In this document: in pieces, positions 56,601 through 64,000 of the stretch | How positions within the stretch are numbered: the first letter of the stretch is position 1 | How the letters are laid out: the number at the start of each line of letters is the position of its first letter | Assembly: GCF_008831285.2 (NCBI RefSeq) | Contig: NC_045150.1 | Location: 4,230,001-4,294,000 of the forward strand | Direction of reading: 5' to 3' | Origin: Nymphaea colorata | Taxonomy: Eukaryota > Streptophyta > Magnoliopsida > Nymphaeales > Nymphaeaceae | Length of the DNA: 64,000 nt | The notes under the pieces: generated by a model | Seen by the model: only the letters and a program-made list of their open reading frames with translations | Told to the model about the DNA's origin: nothing | Databases searched by the model: none | Position numbers and translations under genes: made by a program

Positions 56601-59600
56601 TACCTGAGGCTTGCTAATCATTTGTCAATCACTTAGTGACCTTGTCACTGCCATGCTTCTTAGCTTTTGTATTATGTTGTTCAAAATTCAGATATTTGCT
56701 GCCATATCATTAGGGCCGTTCACGAACCGAGTTCGAGCCATGCTGGGCTAGCTCGAACATGGCTCAAGTCTCAAAATGCACAACTCGAGCTCAGCTCGAG
56801 CTCGGATCAATTTCGAGTTGACTACCTCAAATTGGCTGGGTTCGAACTCGGCCCAATTAAGTCGAGCCAAGATTTGGATTGAAGTTAGCCGATATGCTTA
56901 TTAAAAAAATTGCTTTCCAACATCATTGGAAATGATCAGATTCAAACCTTGAAGCTGACCCCTGCTAGCTTCAAGGAAACCCATTGGAACTGCTTGTTTT
57001 TTGTGATAAGATTGTGAAACGGCCCATACATATGCTCTTGGCACAAGGTTAATCTAGTTCAAATGAGCCAAACATGCCTAGCCTGAGCTTGACTTGTGTA
57101 CTTAAGCGAGTCCATTTCTTAATTCGAACTCAACTCCTTTATTAAATGAGTCGAGCTTTAGTTGAACTTAAATGAGTTGGTATCGAGTTACTTGATTCAT
57201 GGAACAGCCCAACATATCATGTTGAAAATTTGTGTGCTGAGCCACTACCTATTGCAGAAAATGCTGATGCAAGAGTATCTGGAAGAGATGCTGATGACAT
57301 TGTGGCAAACCATGTCACTAGTAAGCGAACCAATGTTTGGGACAGATTAGGTAGGCCTGCTGAAGAAAATGCTGTTGCAAAAGATGAACAGGTTATAGTG
57401 GGTGCTTTCAACGGAATGAAAAGACAAAAAGAGGCACTTCCTGAGGAGATGCTTGGCAGCCGTGTGGTACTCTCTGGTAATAGACTTAATAAAAGGTTAA
57501 TTGGAGAAGCTATAGCAAGTGAGAAAGACTGGGTCAAAAGTAAAAAGAACACTGATGTTGGGCAATTTCAAAGACCAGAACAATTATTTGCTATGAAACG
57601 TCAACAGCATGTATTTAAGAAAAAAAACCAGTATCTTGATTTTAATTCTTCAAATGATTCTGTTCCATCAGTGGAATGTGTGGATAAACATATTTCATAT
57701 GAAGGAGTATCTGGAAGATTCCCAGAAGCATCTGATGTTCAATGTGGATTCACCCGAAACCTTAACTTCGTTGGTGATGGGACAAGGAAAACATCTTCTT
57801 TATCTTCTGGTTTACGAAGTCCTTCATCTATATCTTTGAGCAAAATATCTTCATCTCTTCAAAATCAAAAGGAAATGAAGGAGAGACCTCCTAGTGCAGA
57901 GATGAAGGCAGATAAATTTCATGCCTCTCAGGATGGTTGTTATGCTGATGTGGAGATGGAGCATACTGGCCACGGCTCCAAACAATCGGTGAGCAACTTT
58001 ATAGCAGTCTTTATTGCAGTCAACTTATTGTGAGATTGTTCTGATATTTGCATCAGATGCCTTGTGTTCCTCATTTTAAACTGTTGTACTGTGCCCTTTT
58101 AACTTTCTTTTATATCAGGAGGTTCAAGATGTGAAACTAAGATTGCATCAAATAGAAATGGAGATGCAGAAACTGCGGTCTAAACATTCAGAAATCAACA
58201 GCGAAATCAAGCCACATGAGTTGTCTAATTCTGGTAAGAATAGTACATTTCATGAATGTATATGATGTAATATTAAAAGCAGAAGTTGATTTGAGTAGGT
58301 GGAATTCTGTAGTGGTGAAGCATCGTCATGCCATGGTTGGACGCCAAGAGGAAAAACTTGGTTTTACTTGGACTTTTAGATACCATAAGCACAGCTTAAT
58401 TTTGGGCTAATCATGCAAATTAGGGCAAAAGATTGGCTGTTTCAGTCATCCACCTGGCCAAGAAATGGTTGGACTAAGGTTGCCATACCCTGGTGGCCAA
58501 AACAACATGTTAAGAAAAAAACTTCCATTTCCCGGTTCTGGACTGAGGTCCTTGGTGTGAGATGAATGTAGCCTTGGCCATCTCCACTTGTGGATTGGCT
58601 GGGAAAAATGTTGATACAGGTAAAAACGTGGTGCCATTTCATGCTGCCGCTAGTTGGAAAATGGCTGTGCTGGGGCATGTTGGTTGACTCCTATCTGGCT
58701 ATCTCCTGGCTGGGTGGGTGGCCAAGAAATGGCTGGGGAAAAAAATTAAAGAACTTTAGCTCATTGTTTGTCTCATTAAGTGAGAAGAGAACCCATTTCC
58801 CCTGTATGAGGCCCACAGAATTGCCACCAGTTAAGTGAGAAGGGAAAATAGGAGCTCACTGCCCCAGGTGTGATTCAACTTTGCCTTCAGAAAGGGTCAA
58901 TTTAAGAAAAGCTTCATTTACTCGTGCTTCGACTCCTATTTTTGCATTGCCCTGTTTTAAATTAATGTCACATCTTTGGTGGGGGAGCCTTGAACTTTCC
59001 CTTCAGCTCAGCATTTTCTGAGCTGTTTAAGTTCAATGAACTTGCCCTAAAAGCGAAGAAGGGTCATTAGGACTCTGTGTGGCAATGTGTGTGAAGTACA
59101 TCCTTTGAAGTAAATTGCTGGAAAAGAAATGTTTTGTGGCATAAGGTATGAAGTGCAGCACTAAGAGGTGCATGCTTCGAGCTATGATGTGTACCTAGAA
59201 GTGAGCATCAAAGTCAGCTGTAAGCTCCCTGCATTCAGTGGGTCTTTATTTCTAGTTATTAAATCACAAGAGACCAAAATAAAAGCATGAAAGCACTCCT
59301 CATTCCCCTCAACTTTCCTCCTAAAGCCTAGTCCTCTAGCAGCTACTAATAAACTTGATCTTTAGACTCTGTTGCTAGTGATACCCCTGATCTCTGTGTA
59401 GCAGGTGCCTCTTTCTCTCAGTTCATATTTCTAGTATGAGATTGGCCTCCCTATTTGCTTTCTCCTCTCTCTTTTATTGCTTTTTTTCCTGGTCTGAAAT
59501 TTAGGTTTAAAGTGCTCTGTAGAATTTACTTGTAAGATTATGTTAGCATATCTGAGATGCATATTCATTTGCATGCAAGAATATAGGTAAACATGTGGTG

Positions 59601-62600
59601 CAATTTATTTTGCAGTAGTTTGCTTATAAAACAGTTTTGGTTTGTGCTCCAACCTCCAAGATGTCTGAATCATAGGTCATAGTCAAAAGTTAATTCCATT
59701 CCCTTATGATACAGAGTCTGTTATGAACCTGAATATTTACACTGCCTTGATTTTTCGTGGTATTTGCATGGTAGGCTTGTGTTTGGAGGTTCATCATTGA
59801 GATTTGTTCTTACCTATAAAGTTTTACAAGGATCTGTAAACTGTTTCAAGAACCATCATGATTCTCAACGTTAATGTCCTTTGCAATGTTGTAAAATGTG
59901 TAACAGAACCTGTATTATTCAGATCCAAAGCATAGTCTCAAATATCATTTTCGTATTTTAAACATTGAGGTTTTTCTTGGGTATAATATGGGGAACTTGA
60001 AAAAAGCGGTTAAAAAATGGGAACAATATGGTAAATTGTTCAAAAAATTAAAAGATCTTAATAAAATAAATGAGAAACTAATAGTGCAAGTACAACATAA
60101 AGAAATAAGTAAATAAGCAACAAATAAAAATTAGAAAATGGAAACAAGCAGTTTGGCATTAAAAAAACACATAAAAAACGCCTAAAATGAAAAAAAGAGA
60201 AAAAAGTGTAAAAAATGTGTTTTTTTTTTGGCCTTTTTTTACAAAAATGGCACCTTTTGCCATTTTATTCGGCTGACTTATTTTCATGCTTTTAACGCGT
60301 TTTTTCCCAAAAAATGTGTTTTTTGTAGGTTGTAACTATGGTCCAAAGTTGGATGTGGAAAGTAAGGTAACGTAAAATGTTACCAATTTAATTTTTTAAT
60401 CTTTAGAAAATCACAGAAGATTTTAAAAAGTGAGAACAAATACAAGATAATAACAAAAAAATTAGAAAAATTTTATCTATGAAAAAGCATGGAATGCATA
60501 AATTTAAGAAGATACAATATATGCTACATACAACGTACATGCATTCATTAGAGAGGGCCAAACTTGACCACTTAAATTACTGTGAATACTTAAGTCTTAA
60601 ATGGGTATCAAAATTAATAAGTTTTTCCTAAATTTTTCCTTGGAGACTTTGAATAATTTAATGATCAATAAATTTGATTTTTTTTTTTAATTTTGAGGAC
60701 AGACATTGACTTTTATAGGAAAAACCATGAAAGCTTTAATTTTTTTGCATGAAATCAGCCCCAAAACTTATCTTTTGTTTTACTTTAATGTGTAATAATG
60801 CTTTCATGTTGAACAAAATATTCAGCTTTAAAAAATTTTTAATATTTATGTCCAAAAATACTTTCTTGGACATACTTTTATGTTTACAAGGTGTAACATT
60901 ATTTACACCCATATTGTATTGTAACATATGAACCAGAGGGTGTGTAAGTTGCACTGATATGGTATAGTCACACTTCGGAGACTAGTTTCGGGGGTGTGTT
61001 TTGTTGTTCTCTTTCATAGTTTAAGTTATATAAGGCAACATATTGTATGATACACTATGTCATGTGCAACACTGCTCCTGAGTATTCATTTGGTGCTCTT
61101 GATACTTGCTATTTGCAAGTATTTTGGTGGAATTTCATGTTTGTCGTTCACTTGGTTTCATACTTGGTACCCTTTTATGTTTTCCCTCTGGTGTATTCTC
61201 GTGGAAATATCAAAGTTTAATGGCTCAAATTTGTCATTGATATGGTTGTAGGTGGGAGAAGTATGCTGCCTCATCCTGACGAAGATATTGAATCAAGGAC
61301 TGTCTTTCTCACAAATGTAAAGATAGTAAACTGCTCTATGTGAAATTATGGAAGTACATTCTAGCTTAACCAAAATACATACTGGGACGCATTGTGTTTT
61401 TTTTTTTCTTTTTTTTTTTCGCTAGCTTCTTCCATGCTATTTTCATGGTTCTGCAAAGAGGGATTTAGGGTAGATCCCCTATGCTGCTAACGTTTTACCT
61501 AGACTTGGCAGTCTGCATGTCTTTTTGTTCACATTTTGTACATGGATCTTGCTTCTAGTCTTGGAAGAATGGGGCCTGTAAAGATGAATTTTTGGTAAAA
61601 TCCCCTCTGCTGTTAACGTTTTACCCTACTTTTGATTCTCCTCTTCCTTGTGCGGATCCAGTCTTCAGTATATGGATCTTAGACGGATGCTTGATATCAT
61701 CTGGAAATGGAACTTTGATTTCTGGATTAGTTTCTACTATGATATTTTTAACTCTTCCCTGAAATAATAACAAAGTGACATGCTTGTAATATATCAGAAA
61801 TGTACACTGAAACATGAAATGCTTGTAATATATCAACTATGTACACTGAAACATGTAACTGGCATGTTTACAAAGCCAGAAACATGCACCAACAATTTGT
61901 GTGTGTGCCTCTATGCTTTTACATGGTAATACCTTCAATAACTACATTATTTTCAAATAGTTTCAAATGTTTTTGCCCTACTTGTACATGAGTTTTAGCG
62001 AACTAGCTCCTTCTTTTGCTTATAAACTAGTTAATATTCAGAAGCACATTATTGATGTATTTGTGTTCAAAGCCCTACGAGCTTTACGTATGGAAGATCT
62101 GAGAAATGAATGATGTTTAACGTTACATACTGTCATTTGAACAACAGGTCCAGGTCACTCCTTCTAGTAAATGATATTTATTGATCTCTTGGTTCCCTCT
62201 AGTCACACCTCAATCTAATAATATAAAATTGAGACTTATTTCGTATAGTGTAGGATACACTATGGCTGTCCTGAATCCATGACAAGAGATTCAATCCTAA
62301 TAGTATCTGTAGGATATTTTCTCTTTAGGACAAGTTTATATTTGTTGAAAGGAAAAAAAAAAAGTTTACAAGGAGTGCTGCCTCAAAATGGGGTGGAGAT
62401 ATCCTGCAAAAAACGAAGATATCTTCTTTGCTAGCCTGTAATTTCTGATTTTCTTTCAAAAGTTGGCACTACTTGTTCTATTGCATAATAGCAGTTCCAG
62501 AGTTTCCTACTTGTGCTTTTTTGTTTGGTGTTTTGACTTTGTTACTATTGTTTTTTGGCAAATGTTTCTTTTTTCCAAATCGGTAAAAAAAATTAATCTG

Positions 62601-63055
62601 AAAAAAAGATGAAATCATCTTAGCACAGTCACATTTATGTGAACGACTATCAAGGCCATCAAAGTGTATGTAGTACCACATACTTGGTTAAGATATTTGT
62701 ATGTTCCATGTGTATCATATGAAGCTGCATGTCGTTTTATGAGCAAGATTCCAAGTTCTGATACTCATAAATATTTAGGTGCATTTTGCGGCGACTAAGG
62801 AAGCCTTACATTATCATTTTATGAAATGTGGGCCTGTGATAAAAGTTATTATATTGACTGATGCAGTTACTTCCCAGCCCAATGGGTAGATGCTTTTCCT
62901 CCCTTAGTTATTTACTTTTTTTTTTTGGGATATGTTTACATCAAATAAACTTGGAAAATATGGCCAGGTCAGCTTATATAATTTTTGCTGACAAGAAAGC
63001 TGCAAACAATGCAATTGCATTGAATGGAACTTCTTTTATGTCTCGGATTTTAAAG
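53698..63055 (+). CDS. Nuclear RNA-binding protein, Nab2/ZC3H14-like PWI domain plus PABPN1-like RRM, 3' end outside
   Basis: Ten exons fit GT/AG sites and stay in frame: 53698-53829, 54602-54702, 55675-55870, 55987-56259, 56349-56433, 57258-57988, 58119-58233, 61252-61316, 62779-62885 and 62968-63055 (1,893 nt, 631 codons). Residues about 12-85 match the PWI-like N-terminus of Nab2/ZC3H14 poly(A)-binding proteins (LLEFLGNYSDDVLAEYIVVL, then DDLEAFLGD and FIDWLWGYL). The middle is polar and low-complexity; TNVWDRLGRP is a recognisable short motif. A coiled-coil-like helix (VKLRLHQIEMEMQKLRSK) precedes the RRM, with RNP2 TVFLTNV and RNP1 GSAYIIFA, close to PABPN1-type RRMs. Likely role: nuclear poly(A) RNA binding, maturation or export (family inference). 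ATG at 53731 is an alternative start. No CCCH fingers appear before the edge. Intron 5 carries a hAT MITE; intron 7 is 3.0 kb. Confidence 0.88.
54930..55165. repeat. Diverged tandem duplication with GAGAGA motifs in intron 2
   Basis: Two neighbouring stretches of about 120 bp share GAGAGGGAAAG, a CAAGTG/CATGTG-type motif, TTTTGCT, AGAGAGATGGAGA-like words and TTTAGTTTATxATxTATAA. The copies are well diverged. Confidence 0.5.
56711..57212. mobile_element. hAT-like MITE, 502 bp, 8-bp target duplication CATATCAT
   Basis: The 8-bp direct repeat CATATCAT is at 56703-56710 and 57213-57220. Inside, TAGGGCCGTTCACGAA faces an inverted TTGGGCTGTTCCATGAA. The interior is full of GCTCGAG/CTCGAAC words. 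8-bp duplications and TAGGG-type ends are typical of hAT elements. It sits in intron 5 of the PWI-RRM gene, close to the next acceptor at 57257. Confidence 0.8.
58234..61251. other. Intron 7 of the PWI-RRM gene
   Basis: 3,018 bp. It contains a region with repeated TGGCCAAGAAATGG words (58450-58740), which might be an inverted-repeat element, and an A/T-run-rich palindromic region (about 59985-60330, with AAAAACGC and GCGTTTTTT words). No coding sequence of its own was found. Confidence 0.5.
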
Positions 63056-64000
63056 GTATGCACATATCTCTGTACAATGTTCACTCTTTTTTTTTTTTTT
63101 TTTTTTGGCATTTAAATTGTTCAATGTATTTGGCCTTATCAACTACAGAACACATGCTTATATTATTTAGTTTTTTTTTATACAAGTCAAATGTTGGTAT
63201 GACAATGTAAAAGGATATCTTGCTATGTGATACCCCAAAACATTACCGATGAAGTCTCCAATATCTTACGAAAAACATGATTATTGAATGAATTTTTTGT
63301 TTTCTTTTTCACTTTTTCCTTCTCAAAAGATGTGCAAGCCTCTGTTAAATGCGAAATACTTAATGTTGTTGGCAAAAGGTTGTAGCTCTTGGTTGTTAGG
63401 GTAATTTCTTGCCAGTGCAAATTTGTGGCCAAGCATCCTGGCTGCTTGGCAGTATAGGAATTCTGCCACTACATCAAACAAAATTATTAGGAGCTTTAGG
63501 CATAAAGTTGGGCAACCTACTGGTGGCTGGTGCCCTATGTTCAGGGGTCAAGACAGGCTCCAGAATCCTCAGAAAGATGGAACTTCACAAGGATAAGAAA
63601 CACCAAAAGAAAAGAAAGAACAGCTTAATACTCAAATACGATGTGCTTGAGAAGTTTGACAATAGAAAGCTAAATGAAATCTTCATGCTATTGTAAAAGC
63701 ACAAGAAAGTTCATAGTGTAATGGGCCATAATAGAAGCAAGGCCAAAAACAACCATGGTCCAATTACTATTTGATCATGCCAATTACCAGAATTGTCTTA
63801 CAAAAAATAAAAACATAAAAACTAAAAATACAAAAGGCATGAAGAAAACATATATAAGTTCATGCTTTACATAAGGTACGGACATAGAATTCACATACTT
63901 AACACATATAACATATGCAGATTTAGAAAAACCACGGGTGCTTAACAGCCCATGGCAATGCCTGCCTGGACCCTCTGGTCAAGAGTTGGAGTTCATCCTG
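63056..64000. other. Intron 10 and flank, possible next exon not resolved
   Basis: The donor GTATGC at 63056 is followed by T-rich intron. A good acceptor (TTTCTTGCCAG) ends at 63416 and starts a GC-richer stretch to about 63690, open in two frames (one of 95 codons from 63409, Lys-rich at its end). Neither frame matches what I expect after this RRM, and the phase-0 continuation meets a stop after 13 codons. I therefore leave the 3' end of the gene open. Confidence 0.4.

Noticed and set aside
1-64000. tRNA, rRNA genes, CRISPR arrays, operons
   Set aside because: None seen. The tRNA-like words are primer-binding sites of retroelements or a possible SINE head, and the sequence is eukaryotic.

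Overview
This is plant nuclear DNA, almost certainly from a flowering plant. It is AT-rich and intron-dense, with plant-type GT/AG splice sites, many microsatellites, nested LTR retrotransposons, small inverted-repeat DNA transposons and an integrated plant pararetrovirus. I could not place the lineage further.

Three host genes, all on the + strand, can be rebuilt from splice sites and protein family. (1) 407-3510: the last four exons of a starch synthase (GT5); the gene starts to the left of the window. (2) 11329-43464: a complete BUD13-type subunit of the spliceosomal RES complex. Its seven coding exons keep one frame and sum to 1,980 nt (659 codons plus stop). The last 28 codons lie behind an intron of about 19.07 kb. 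(3) 53698 to beyond the right edge: ten exons of an RNA-binding protein with a Nab2/ZC3H14-like PWI-type N-terminus and a PABPN1-like RRM. It is still open at the edge.

Most remaining DNA is mobile-element debris, much of it inside BUD13 introns. Intron 3 (15156-23295) holds an antisense LINE split by an inverted-repeat element, and a second, related Harbinger-type element with TAA duplications. Intron 6 (24310-43378) is filled by an old antisense Copia element (25556-42131). Into that element were inserted a young sense Copia (26372-31545; two differences between its 278-bp LTRs; CACAG target duplication), a terminal-repeat miniature element (33492-33947), two short inverted-repeat elements, and a rearranged endogenous pararetrovirus (Caulimoviridae, badnavirus-like, 34561-39088). 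The pararetrovirus carries three inverted self-duplications and no visible reverse transcriptase.

The 43.5-53.7 kb intergenic region holds a 3.27-kb Mutator-like element with 10-bp target duplications (45292-48561), a triplicated block of about 190 bp, long TA tracts and a possible SINE. Intron 5 of the third gene carries a 502-bp hAT-like MITE with perfect 8-bp duplications.

The three genes share no pathway. BUD13 and the PWI-RRM protein both belong to nuclear mRNA processing, but nothing in the sequence shows that their adjacency is meaningful.
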